A stretch of DNA of 33,684 bases, from assembly GCA_031260285.1 (NCBI GenBank), contig JAIRKD010000008.1:1-33684 (forward strand). Direction: 5' to 3'. Under the pieces are notes generated by a model. That model did not search any database. It saw only the letters and a list, made by a program, of their open reading frames with translations, and was not told where the DNA came from. The position numbers and the translations under genes were made by a program. Positions 24,454-32,153 of this stretch are shown in pieces. Every line of letters starts with the position of its first letter. The stretch's first letter is position 1. Source of the DNA: Gemmatimonadota bacterium (lineage in GTDB: Bacteria; Gemmatimonadota; Gemmatimonadetes; Longimicrobiales; Longimicrobiaceae).

Positions 24454-25620
24454 TTGCGGGATTACTACGAGATTCTGGAGATCGACCGCGGCTCTGACGC
24501 TGAAGCGATAAAGAAGGCGTACCGGAAGAAGGCTCTCCAGTTTCACCCCGACCGGAACAGCGGGAGCGCGGAAGCTGAAGAGAAGTTCAAGGAGGCAACG
24601 GAGGCCTACGAGGTTCTCAAGGACCCGGACAAGCGGGCTGCGTACGACCGTTACGGGCACGCCGGCGTGAAGTCAGGCGCGGGAGCCGCCGGTGGCCGGG
24701 GTGGCTTCTCCGGATTCGGCTTTGAGGACGCGCTCAACATCTTCATGCGCGACTTCGGCGGGTTCTCCAATATGGAAGACCTTTTCGGGGGGCGTGGCCG
24801 GAGTGGAGCCGCACGTGCCCAGCGGGGTCAGGATACCCGCATCCGGCTGCATGTCACCCTCGAAGAAGTGGCTCATGGCGCCCGGAAGAAGATCCGCCTT
24901 CCGATCCTTGAACCCTGTGACAGCTGTTCCGGTACAGGCTCCGGGAACGGAGCAGAGCCGGTGAGCTGTGAAGCCTGCGGGGGAGCGGGTGAGGTGCGGC
25001 GGGTGCAGCGGAGTGTGTTCGGGCAGTTTGTGAGTGCTTCACCCTGCCCGACCTGTAACGGTGAAGGCCGTCAGATCACCGATCCCTGCAAAGCCTGCTC
25101 AGGGCAGGGAAGAGAACGGAAGGATACCGAGTTTACGGTGGACGTGCCGCCGGGTGTTGAGACGGACAACTATATCACCCTGCGCGGACATGGTGCGGTG
25201 GGTCCCCGGAACGGCCCGAGAGGTGACATTCTGGTTGTGCTGGAGGTCGAGGAAGACCCTCGTTTCATCCGGGAGGGTGAAGATCTGATCCATACCGCCG
25301 AAGTGTCGTTCAGCCAGGCGGCGCTCGGAATGGACTTCGAAGTCCCGACAGTATGGGGTCCGGAACAGATCGAAATCCCCTCCGGTGTGCAGAGCGGAGA
25401 GGTAATGACATTACGGGGGAAGGGACTTCCGCGTCTCGGAGGCGGTGGCCGTGGGGACCTTCATGTGCGCGTCCAGCTCTGGACTCCGACAAGGCTGACC
25501 CCGGAGCAGGAAGCACTTTTCGAGAAGCTGCGTGAAATTGAGGGCACTCCGCCGGAAACAACGGGTGGGCGCTCACGTCACGGGTTCTGGAGTCGTATGA
25601 AGGAAGCCTTTACCGCCTGA
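24454..25620 (+). CDS. dnaJ: DnaJ co-chaperone (type I Hsp40)
   Basis: A 388-residue type I DnaJ. The J domain (1-70) begins RDYYEIL and has HPD at 31-33 for stimulating DnaK. A G/F-rich region is about 74-118. The zinc region has four C-x-x-C-x-G-x-G units: C155/C158, C172/C175, C198/C201 and C212/C215. C-terminal substrate-binding domains I and II and a short dimerisation tail follow. The start is TTG 24454; there is no ATG or GTG between the preceding in-frame region and the J domain, and no Shine-Dalgarno. It has its own predicted promoter and operator and is followed 4 bases later by prmA. Confidence 0.95.
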   Translation: MRDYYEILEIDRGSDAEAIKKAYRKKALQFHPDRNSGSAEAEEKFKEATEAYEVLKDPDKRAAYDRYGHAGVKSGAGAAGGRGGFSGFGFEDALNIFMRDFGGFSNMEDLFGGRGRSGAARAQRGQDTRIRLHVTLEEVAHGARKKIRLPILEPCDSCSGTGSGNGAEPVSCEACGGAGEVRRVQRSVFGQFVSASPCPTCNGEGRQITDPCKACSGQGRERKDTEFTVDVPPGVETDNYITLRGHGAVGPRNGPRGDILVVLEVEEDPRFIREGEDLIHTAEVSFSQAALGMDFEVPTVWGPEQIEIPSGVQSGEVMTLRGKGLPRLGGGGRGDLHVRVQLWTPTRLTPEQEALFEKLREIEGTPPETTGGRSRHGFWSRMKEAFTA

Positions 25621-25624
25621 GACC

Positions 25625-26491
25625 ATGCCGCCTCCTGAACGCTGGTTTGTACTGTCGGTCACCGCTCCCGAAACGGAGTCCGTTCGCGACCTGATTGCTG
25701 AGGGGCTGGTTGCCCTGGGCGGTCAGTCTGTTCTTGATGAGGGGCATACGCTCTCCACTTTCCTCTCGCCGCCATCGGATCCGGATGCGTTTGCGGAGCA
25801 CGCTACCAGCGTGCTGCGTGAATGGACAAACGGCGATATCTCAACCGTCTCCTGGTCCTGGCGGCAGAATGAGGACTGGGAGCGGGAGTGGCGACGTGGA
25901 TTGCAGCCCCGGAAGATTTCACCCCGCTTTGTTGTCAAACCCAGCTGGGCTTCATGGGATGCGGCCCCCGGGGAGATCATCGTCGAGATCGATCCCCAGA
26001 TGGCGTTTGGAACCGGGGAGCACGCAACCACCCGCGGATGTCTGCGGCTGCTCGATTCCTGTTTTGTCGCTGGTGACCGGGCGCTTGATGTGGGTTCCGG
26101 CTCTGCCATCCTTTCCATTGCGGCGGCGATGCTCGGGGCAAGCGAGGTGGTTGCGGTGGAGTTCGACCCCGACGCCAACATCAATGCACGTGAGAACATC
26201 GAACGCGGCGGGGTAGAGGCCATTGTCTCCCTCCGGGAACAGATGGCGGATCCGGCTCTTATCAGTGAGCTGGGTCAGTTTGATGTGATCCTCGCAAACA
26301 TTCTCAGCGGTGTGGTGCGCCCCTTGCTCCCCGCCTTTGAGGAGGCTCTGCGTCCCGACGGGCGGCTTATTGTTTCGGGGATCCTGCGGACGGAAGCGGA
26401 TGATGTGGTTCGCGATGCAACCGCCGCCGGCCTCCGGCTGCTGAAGGAAGACCAGGAAGATGAGTGGTGGAGCGCACTTTTTGTACGCTGA
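25625..26491 (+). CDS. prmA: Ribosomal protein L11 methyltransferase
   Basis: A 288-residue PrmA. The N-terminal L11-recognition domain is about 1-85. The linker is followed by IDPQMAFGTGEHATT (122-136), which is diagnostic. The class I methyltransferase core has DVGSGS (155-160) for S-adenosylmethionine, VAVEFDPDA (177-184) and ILANIL (222-227). The enzyme trimethylates lysines and the N-terminus of L11. The glycine loop reads GSGS rather than the usual GTGS. The dnaJ-prmA order is conserved in many bacteria, and the 4-base gap here indicates coupling. Confidence 0.94.
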   Translation: MPPPERWFVLSVTAPETESVRDLIAEGLVALGGQSVLDEGHTLSTFLSPPSDPDAFAEHATSVLREWTNGDISTVSWSWRQNEDWEREWRRGLQPRKISPRFVVKPSWASWDAAPGEIIVEIDPQMAFGTGEHATTRGCLRLLDSCFVAGDRALDVGSGSAILSIAAAMLGASEVVAVEFDPDANINARENIERGGVEAIVSLREQMADPALISELGQFDVILANILSGVVRPLLPAFEEALRPDGRLIVSGILRTEADDVVRDATAAGLRLLKEDQEDEWWSALFVR

Positions 26492-26507
26492 TCAATCCGA
26501 CACATCC

Positions 26508-26849
26508 ATGACCAGAACGATCTTTACCCGTATCATCGACGGCGAGATTCCGGGCGATTTTGTCTACCAGGACGATGACCTGGTTGCGATTCGCGATATC
26601 CAGCCGGCTGCACCCGTCCATATCCTGGTGATCCCGCGGAAGCCGCTTCCCTCCCTGCAGGAGCTGGATGCGGAAGATCTGGAGCTGGCGGGCAGGCTGC
26701 TTCTGGCAGTGAAGAGGATTGCTGCCGCCGAGGGTCTGGGTAACGGTTACCGGGTGGTGATCAATACCGGGGAAGATGGTGGGCAGACGGTTCCGCACCT
26801 CCATCTTCATATTCTGGGCGGACAGAAGCTTACGGAGCGGATGGTCTGA
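26508..26849 (+). CDS. HIT family nucleotide hydrolase/transferase (HinT-like)
   Basis: A 113-residue protein starting at ATG 26508; an earlier ATG at 26460 lies inside prmA and adds nothing conserved. It opens TIFTRIIDGEIP and carries HVLVIPRKP-type sequence, GYRVVINTGEDGGQTVPHLHLHIL with the triad HLHLH (97-101), and GG near the end. HinT-type enzymes hydrolyse purine nucleoside phosphoramidates such as AMP-lysine. It follows prmA by 16 bases and ends the hrcA/dnaJ-side run. Its stop abuts the stop of a convergent gene with no base between. Confidence 0.93.
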   Translation: MTRTIFTRIIDGEIPGDFVYQDDDLVAIRDIQPAAPVHILVIPRKPLPSLQELDAEDLELAGRLLLAVKRIAAAEGLGNGYRVVINTGEDGGQTVPHLHLHILGGQKLTERMV

Positions 26850-27188
26850 TCACCCGTCAAAGGCGAACAGGTGGGCCATCCCGGCTCGCCAGTCAGCCGA
26901 CGGGAAAGACAGATCCACGGTGATACGATCTTCAATCGCGAGCTTCTCGCTTTTCCGTACGGATGCCTTGATGGGCAGAAGGTATTCGCCCCGGCTGGCG
27001 TCATACCAGATGGAAGTATCCCATTCCGTTCTGCCGATTCTCGCAACTGCCTTCAGGCGCCCCCAGCCTGCCTCATCAGGCCCGTGCTGATCTCTGATCC
27101 TGTTTGAGAGAGGTTTCGGCAGGGTTACAAAATGCCAACCTCCCGGACCAGGGTGCTTCCAGAGACTGGCCTGAAACGAACAGTTCAT
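26850..27188 (-). CDS. DUF1905 domain protein
   Basis: A 112-residue protein that matches the DUF1905 pattern: FQASLWKHPGPGGWHFVTLPKPLSNRI, GWGRLKAVARIGRTEWDTSIW, YLLPIKASVRKSEKLAIEDRITVDL. The family is a small beta barrel of unknown biochemical role, often alone or fused to a YdeI/OmdA-like domain; no fusion here. It sits 73 bases downstream of the rhodanese gene on the same strand and may be cotranscribed. Its stop (26852-26850) touches the HIT stop. The motif match is strong; the function is unknown. Confidence 0.82.
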   Translation of the reverse strand: MNCSFQASLWKHPGPGGWHFVTLPKPLSNRIRDQHGPDEAGWGRLKAVARIGRTEWDTSIWYDASRGEYLLPIKASVRKSEKLAIEDRITVDLSFPSADWRAGMAHLFAFDG

Positions 27189-27261
27189 TTTTGTCCCCGG
27201 ATTGAAGAGGACAAAGGGGATGAGGGCCGTGTTCCGAACCCCACCCCCCTCGCCGGATGGA

Positions 27262-28140
<879 letters not shown>

Positions 28141-28145
28141 CCGGG

Positions 28146-28150
28146 CCTCC
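28146..28150 (-). promoter_or_regulatory. Ribosome binding site of the rhodanese gene
   Basis: GGAGG on the minus strand lies 5 bases before ATG 28140 and would fall inside the gene if ATG 28152 were used. Confidence 0.7.
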
Positions 28151-28181
28151 ATGGGTGTTGAATGCCCTCATCTGAGAAGGC

Positions 28182-28222
28182 AAAAAAAATCCCGATCCGT
28201 CACAGGGAGACGATATCGGGGT
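28182..28222 (-). terminator. Strong intrinsic terminator of a minus-strand unit upstream of the rhodanese
   Basis: On the minus strand ACCCCGAT (plus 28222-28215) pairs with ATCGGGAT (plus 28196-28189, one G-T pair). An inner CGTC/GACG stem adds to it, and eight T residues follow (plus A-run 28182-28189). It implies a transcript coming from higher coordinates that is not the rhodanese. Confidence 0.8.
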
Positions 28223-28225
28223 CGT

Positions 28226-28432
28226 TTACTTCTTCCGCGAGCGTTGCCTCGGGATCCAGATCTTCACTCCCCGGCGCGCGCTGACCCCTGCCCGGTCTTC
28301 CCCGTCATCTGACAGGAGATCGGGACACATGACGTCCGGCGACAGGAAAGGCTGAATGATGTCATCTGATCCGGAATGCTGACAGCTGATCGTACCTTCG
28401 GCAATATCAGCCGTGGGCTGTGAGGTTGTCAA
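28226..28432 (-). CDS. Weak small ORF within the terminated unit
   Basis: A 68-codon frame that would start at TTG 28432 and end just before the terminator. There is no Shine-Dalgarno, and the TTG is part of the candidate -35 box, so translation from it is doubtful. The segment QPFLSPDVMCPDLLSDDGEDR looks protein-like. After a -1 shift near 28268-28275 another frame reads DLDPEATLAEEVNDPDIVSL to a stop inside the terminator stem, also with native-looking codons. It may be a broken or misread small gene, or a non-coding RNA. Confidence 0.2.
   Translation of the reverse strand: MTTSQPTADIAEGTISCQHSGSDDIIQPFLSPDVMCPDLLSDDGEDRAGVSARRGVKIWIPRQRSRKK
28403..28432 (-). promoter_or_regulatory. Predicted promoter of the small minus-strand unit
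   Basis: On the minus strand TTGACA (plus 28432-28427), an 18-base spacer, then GATATT (plus 28408-28403). The predicted start is near 28396. With the terminator at 28182 this gives a transcript of about 215 bases. Confidence 0.5.
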
Positions 28433-28529
28433 CCCGTTGGAGAAGAAAGAAACGCCTGATCAAAGCGCAGGAATTGTCTGACGGAACCGATTCCGTCGGC
28501 CGGTGGCGAAGGGAAGCGGTCGCTGTGGA

Positions 28530-28558
28530 TTGACTACATCCCGATACGGACCTAAGAT
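28530..28558 (+). promoter_or_regulatory. Promoter of tRNA-Ala
   Basis: TTGACT (28530-28535), a 17-base spacer, then TAAGAT (28553-28558). The predicted start, about 28565, is only a few bases before the mature tRNA. Confidence 0.75.
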
Positions 28559-28571
28559 ATAAGGCTTGTCA

Positions 28572-28644
28572 GGGGCCTTAGCTCAGCTGGGAGAGCGCCG
28601 CACTTGCACTGCGGAGGTCACCGGTTCGATCCCGGTAGGCTCCA
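28572..28644 (+). tRNA. tRNA-Ala (anticodon TGC)
   Basis: A 73-base cloverleaf. Acceptor arm GGGGCCT pairs with AGGCTCC (one G-T pair). D arm GCTC-AGCTGGGA-GAGC. Anticodon arm CCGCA-CTTGCAC-TGCGG carries anticodon TGC. The T arm is ACCGG-TTCGATC-CCGGT. The discriminator base is A, and the CCA end is not encoded. It has its own promoter and terminator, so it is a single-tRNA transcript rather than part of an rRNA operon. Confidence 0.97.
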
Positions 28645-28672
28645 TATCACAGATCGCGCTGTTTATGAATGG

Positions 28673-28707
28673 CCCCCGTTCGCGTCATCCGCGAAACGGG
28701 GGTTTTT
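28673..28707 (+). terminator. Terminator of tRNA-Ala
   Basis: CCCCCGTTCGCG (28673-28684) pairs with CGCGAAACGGGGG (28690-28702, one bulged A) around a TCATC loop, followed by TTTTT (28703-28707). Confidence 0.9.
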
Positions 28708-28847
28708 CATGGCTGCATTTTCTGTTGACAGGTCAGAAAGAGTGCACGTGAAACGAAGCCTTCGGAAAGTGATTTTCCAGGCATCCGGAGAACACTCCCG
28801 GCAGAGAGTCGACGTCAGCCGGAGCTTCCTGGCCGGACATTCGCGGG

Positions 28848-28887
28848 ACAAAACAGAAGAGCCCTTCCTCACGGAAGGGCTCTTCTG
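28848..28887. terminator. Terminator of the tonB-exbB-exbD operon
   Basis: ACAGAAGAGCCCTTCC (28852-28867) pairs perfectly over 16 bases with GGAAGGGCTCTTCTGT (28872-28887) around TCAC. On the minus strand the stem is followed by TTTTGTCC. It lies 36 bases after the last exbD stop. Confidence 0.88.
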
Positions 28888-28922
28888 TGTACTCTCCAGC
28901 GCACTCCGAAGAGGCGTCCGGA

Positions 28923-29333
28923 TTATCTCCGCGGAATGAGACCGACGACTTCAACACCTGACGCGCGGACCACGTCCACCGCGTAGGCGATATCACCGTA
29001 GGTCGCATCTTCAGCGCCCTGAAGGAAGATCACCTTCCGGGGGCGGGGAGCGAAGACCTGCGTGATCCGCGGCTGAAGCTGTGTCTTCGTAAGCGGATCC
29101 GAGTTGAGCAGGAAGCGCCCGCCGGCAAGAACCTCCAGCACAATCTGGTCCGGGGGTGCCGCACTCGGGTCAACTTCCGACTCCAACGGCGGGACCTGAA
29201 CACTGAGTCCCTTCTGCATCTCCTGCTGAACCACCATGAAGATGATGAGCAGAACGAGCAGAATGTCGATCATGGGGGTGATATTGATGTCGGCGCTGAC
29301 GCCGCCTTTGCTTCCCCCTGCACTCATTCCCAT
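28923..29333 (-). CDS. exbD: ExbD/TolR biopolymer transport protein (second copy)
   Basis: A 136-residue inner-membrane protein with one TM helix (about 19-37) that contains the conserved proton-path Asp, D23, in ITPMIDILLVLLIIFMV. The periplasmic domain ends VRASGVEVVGLIPRR. With ExbB it forms the proton-driven motor that energises TonB. Compared with the first copy it lacks about 12 N-terminal residues and has a more acidic juxtamembrane linker. It starts 3 bases after the first exbD and is the last gene of the operon. Two different ExbD copies per operon are common in some phyla and may form a mixed dimer; that is inference. Confidence 0.93.
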   Translation of the reverse strand: MGMSAGGSKGGVSADINITPMIDILLVLLIIFMVVQQEMQKGLSVQVPPLESEVDPSAAPPDQIVLEVLAGGRFLLNSDPLTKTQLQPRITQVFAPRPRKVIFLQGAEDATYGDIAYAVDVVRASGVEVVGLIPRR

Positions 29334-29336
29334 CGA

Positions 29337-29795
29337 TCAGCGCTCCTCTACGACGGGGTCAGTAATGAACCCGATACGACGCACACCCGCCTCACGGGCG
29401 GCGTCCACGGCCGTAAGAACGACAGAGTAAGCAACACCCTGATCGGCCTTGAGGTACAGAACGTGATCGTCCGGCTTGGCTCTGTACAACCGAGTCAGGT
29501 AGCCCGCCAGATCAGATTCCCGGACCGGCTGAGGCTTCTCCTCAAGGTAGAACCGTCCCGACGCGTCGATACCGAGCGTGATCCGATCATCCTTTTCGGA
29601 CTCAGCCGTTGCTGCTGTCGGAAGCTTGGCAACGTACCCGGCGAGAGCGGGTGTGATCACCATGAAGATGATCAGCAGCACGAGCATCACGTCCACCATC
29701 GGGGTGACGTTGATTGCCGCGTTTACGTCGCTCTCAAGACCGGCGACCTTCGGAAGGGGGGATCCTCCTACTCCTCCCCCGGATGACATTCCCAT
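29337..29795 (-). CDS. exbD: ExbD/TolR biopolymer transport protein (first copy)
   Basis: A 152-residue protein with a Gly-rich N-terminus, one TM helix (about 30-48) with D35 in VTPMVDVMLVLLIIFMV, and a periplasmic ExbD domain with LYLKADQGVAYSVV and DAAREAGVRRIGFITDP. Asp in the TM is the proton carrier of the motor complex. It begins 2 bases after exbB, so the genes are translated together. TolR and ExbD are hard to separate by sequence; tonB in the same operon favours ExbD. Confidence 0.94.
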   Translation of the reverse strand: MGMSSGGGVGGSPLPKVAGLESDVNAAINVTPMVDVMLVLLIIFMVITPALAGYVAKLPTAATAESEKDDRITLGIDASGRFYLEEKPQPVRESDLAGYLTRLYRAKPDDHVLYLKADQGVAYSVVLTAVDAAREAGVRRIGFITDPVVEER

Positions 29796-29797
29796 AA

Positions 29798-30490
29798 TCA
29801 GTCACCTGCGACAGGGGACCCACCGCGGCGCGACTCGCGCACCATCATCCAGTCCACCAACTCACGGCCGGCGTAGGCCAGTTCGGAGAAGAGCGTGTCC
29901 AGACGGGTGTTGAAGTAGTTGAAGAGCCACACCGCCGGAATCGCGACGAGAAGACCGATAGCCGTGGTGATAAGCGCCTCGGAAATACCTGCCGACACCG
30001 CCTCGATGCCGCCGCCGGCGTTGGCCATGCCGGAGAACGCGTTCACAATACCCATCGTGGTGCCGAGCAGTCCGACGAACGGCGCCGTCGAACCGGTGGT
30101 CGCCAGAAGGCCCAGGCCGGACTTCAGGTCGTTCGCGAGAAGGATCTGCTCACGATCGATCGACCGCTCAACCGAAGAAATCGCCGCGGCGGCAAGCTGC
30201 GGGTTGTCAAGCAGCGGAGCCACTTCACGAAGCGACTCACCAAGCACCCGCGCCACATGCGACTTCGTGTGTACTTCCGTCAGGCTGAGAGCTTCACGGA
30301 CGTTGTTGTTCTCAAGCGCGGCCGAGAACTCCGGAGCGAACCGCCGGGTGGCGGATGTCATCCGACGGAAACGCAGCCACTTCGAGGCCGAGACGGTGAG
30401 CGAAATGACACTCATGATAAGGAGCACGAAAACGATGCCCTTAGCGAACCACCCCATGCTTGCATAGAGTTCAGTCAACGACAATCCCAT
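29798..30490 (-). CDS. exbB: ExbB/TolQ/MotA-type proton channel
   Basis: A 230-residue inner-membrane protein with TM1 about 15-37, a cytoplasmic helical region (about 40-120), TM2 about 125-150 (LLATTGSTAPFVGLLGTTMGIVNAF) and TM3 about 165-190. The conserved Thr/Ser and Gly residues of TM2 that line the proton path are present. Five ExbB subunits surround two ExbD in known structures. It lies 73 bases after tonB; the gap contains a 7-bp hairpin (AGACCGG 30532-30538 with CCGGTCT 30545-30551). Confidence 0.94.
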   Translation of the reverse strand: MGLSLTELYASMGWFAKGIVFVLLIMSVISLTVSASKWLRFRRMTSATRRFAPEFSAALENNNVREALSLTEVHTKSHVARVLGESLREVAPLLDNPQLAAAAISSVERSIDREQILLANDLKSGLGLLATTGSTAPFVGLLGTTMGIVNAFSGMANAGGGIEAVSAGISEALITTAIGLLVAIPAVWLFNYFNTRLDTLFSELAYAGRELVDWMMVRESRRGGSPVAGD

Positions 30491-30563
30491 CGAAGTACCC
30501 TCATCGTAATTGTGATAACGTCATACTCGGTAGACCGGCGAAGCCCGGTCTCCGCGCGGAACT

Positions 30564-31286
30564 TCAGGACCCGACCTGCCACTGGATGGGCATCTCGATC
30601 AGCACGCGTACCGGCTCACCGCGATAGATGCCAGGCCTGAAACGAAACTCATTGATCGCCTGAACAGTGGCGTTCGAGAACTGATCATTCGACGCGGAAA
30701 CAACCCGCACCGAACTGGGGTCAACCCGGCCATCCGGCTGGATGACGAACTGCACCTGCACGGTGCCCGTGATACCCGCGTTCAGCAGCATGCGCGGGTA
30801 CAGACGGGACAGCGTCCGCTGAACCTCGGTCATGTTGGCGATCGACGGCGGCGAGTCCAGCACCGCTACCTCGAAGGCGAACGTGCTGTCCTGCCGGGCA
30901 GCTTCAAGATCGATCACCGGTCCCGTTGTCGTGGTGACTGCTGCCGCTCCGATACCGGAGAAGTCCGTGGCGCTTACCGCCAGCTGTGTGAGGTCCACCG
31001 CCGGAATGTCGGTCGGAATCTCGACGGGCGGAATAAGGACGTTCTGAACCACCGGCGGTGGCGCTTCCATCGGCGGTGGCGGCGGTGCCTCGTCGGGTGG
31101 AGGCGGTTCGTCGTCCTGGATCTCGACGAACTCCACCAGCTCCTCCTCCCCCTTTGCTTCTACGGGAGCCTGGATGGTGAGGTAGACTGCCGCGACAAGA
31201 GCGCCGCCATGAAGCACCACGGAGAGGAACATCGCCCCCGGGGTCATAGCCTTTTTCTTACGCGGCTGAGTGTAGACGTTGAGCAT
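30564..31286 (-). CDS. tonB: TonB energy transducer
   Basis: A 240-residue TonB. A short cytoplasmic start (MLNVYTQPRKKK) is followed by a TM helix (about 16-38) with the functional His H26 in VVLHGG, an acidic/proline-rich spacer (PPPPDEAPPPPPMEAPPP, about 61-78), and a C-terminal TonB domain (about 160-240) with ITGTVQVQFVIQPDGRV, NEFRFRPGIYRGEPVRV. It transmits the ExbBD proton force to outer-membrane receptors by contacting their TonB boxes. The spacer is short, so the reach across the periplasm depends on the middle region (80-150). No receptor gene is in the window. It begins 1 base after the stop of a weak ORF. Confidence 0.93.
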   Translation of the reverse strand: MLNVYTQPRKKKAMTPGAMFLSVVLHGGALVAAVYLTIQAPVEAKGEEELVEFVEIQDDEPPPPDEAPPPPPMEAPPPVVQNVLIPPVEIPTDIPAVDLTQLAVSATDFSGIGAAAVTTTTGPVIDLEAARQDSTFAFEVAVLDSPPSIANMTEVQRTLSRLYPRMLLNAGITGTVQVQFVIQPDGRVDPSSVRVVSASNDQFSNATVQAINEFRFRPGIYRGEPVRVLIEMPIQWQVGS

Positions 31287-31287
31287 G

Positions 31288-31905
31288 TTACGCGCCCCTC
31301 TGGCTGGGAATGGAGCCTGTTGAAAAAACCTTCGCGCGTTCGTCCGGCGGATCCCGAGAGAGGCGATAAGCGCCCGCTATCGGCGATCGAATGGTCCACA
31401 TGGCCTGCACCTGCAATCGCATTCTCGCGGTCCGGCTGTACCCCTGAAGCGACGACTGGCGGATGCAATCGGGTCCGGTCCGGAAGGAACGTCTGGTGCG
31501 GTGCTCCGGATGCGGCGGTGGCACACCAGACGAAAAAGAAGAAATCCCTCCGGAACGAAGCAGACGATCGCGGTGCTCTTCTCCAGCGGTCCGGTTCCCC
31601 TGAACGCTGAAGGCCACGGCTTCACGGCTGCTCATCTCCGACCAGGCCGGCCCACTCGAAAGTTGAAGCGCATCATCCTGCCGCGTCAACCCGGGCTGTA
31701 AACTGGGCACAACCTGAAACCCGTCCCGCAACATACCCAGGCCGGGGATGAAATCCCCTTCAACCAGATCGGAACAGGCGCGTCCCCCGACAGTTTCCTG
31801 AATCACCTGCGTCGGTTCGAGAAGACGCACAACCTCTCCTGTCACGCTGACAGCTGCCAGCGAGGCGGAAATGGAAGGCGTGCTTATCGCGAACCAGGCG
31901 GTCAC
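31288..31905 (-). CDS. Uncertain ORF directly upstream of tonB
   Basis: A frame of 205 codons from GTG 31905 to TAA, 1 base before tonB. The first two thirds use codons typical of the neighbours and read like protein (VTAWFAISTPSISASLAAVSVTGEVV...). The last third is rich in Arg, Ser and Pro and covers a 9-bp inverted repeat, which is more like a shifted or non-coding frame. No family is recognised. The GTG overlaps the stop of a 31-codon ORF that has a strong ribosome site. It could be a decayed gene, a real lineage-specific gene, or leader sequence of tonB. Confidence 0.3.
   Translation of the reverse strand: MTAWFAISTPSISASLAAVSVTGEVVRLLEPTQVIQETVGGRACSDLVEGDFIPGLGMLRDGFQVVPSLQPGLTRQDDALQLSSGPAWSEMSSREAVAFSVQGNRTAGEEHRDRLLRSGGISSFSSGVPPPHPEHRTRRSFRTGPDCIRQSSLQGYSRTARMRLQVQAMWTIRSPIAGAYRLSRDPPDERAKVFSTGSIPSQRGA
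31490..31532. repeat. Perfect 9-bp inverted repeat upstream of tonB
   Basis: CGTCTGGTG (31490-31498) is exactly complementary to CACCAGACG (31524-31532), with a 25-base loop. T-run rules for a terminator are not met on either strand. Confidence 0.5.
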
Positions 31906-31997
31906 GGCGTGATCTTCAGTAGTATGGCTGTCGTGTGAAACCAACCGGAGATTACCGGCTGGGGACCATCGGATAGATTGAGTATCGACTTTAACAT
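31902..31997 (-). CDS. Possible 31-residue peptide with strong ribosome site
   Basis: GGAGGA (plus 32001-32006) precedes ATG 31997 by three bases on the minus strand. The peptide starts MLKSILNLSDGPQPVISG and ends at TGA 31902, overlapping the next start as GTGA. The arrangement resembles a leader peptide coupled to a downstream ORF. The frame is also open upstream to 32153. No known family; it may be chance. Confidence 0.25.
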   Translation of the reverse strand: MLKSILNLSDGPQPVISGWFHTTAILLKITP

Positions 31998-32153
31998 AGT
32001 TCCTCCATTGAAGTCGAACAAGAAGCAACGTTCATATTCAATCATCCGCCGGCCCGTTTCCGCGAGCTTCACCCTGCTTCCGCTGAGATGAACATCCCTC
32101 CGGAAAACCACTCCGGACAGGTCGATTCCACCACTCCGGAAGCCCATGCTCAT

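Noticed and set aside
31470-31500. GGTCCGGTCCGGAAGGAAC resembles the apical loop of SRP RNA (CAGGTCCGGAAGGAAGCAG)
   Set aside because: The symmetric-loop bases do not match (CCGG in place of CAGG, and no AGCAG on the 3' side), and no flanking complementary arms of a 4.5S-type RNA were found.
31902-31997. Bacteriocin or lanthipeptide precursor starting MLKSILNL
   Set aside because: There is no GG cleavage site, no Cys, and no modifying enzyme or transporter nearby; kept only as an uncertain small ORF.
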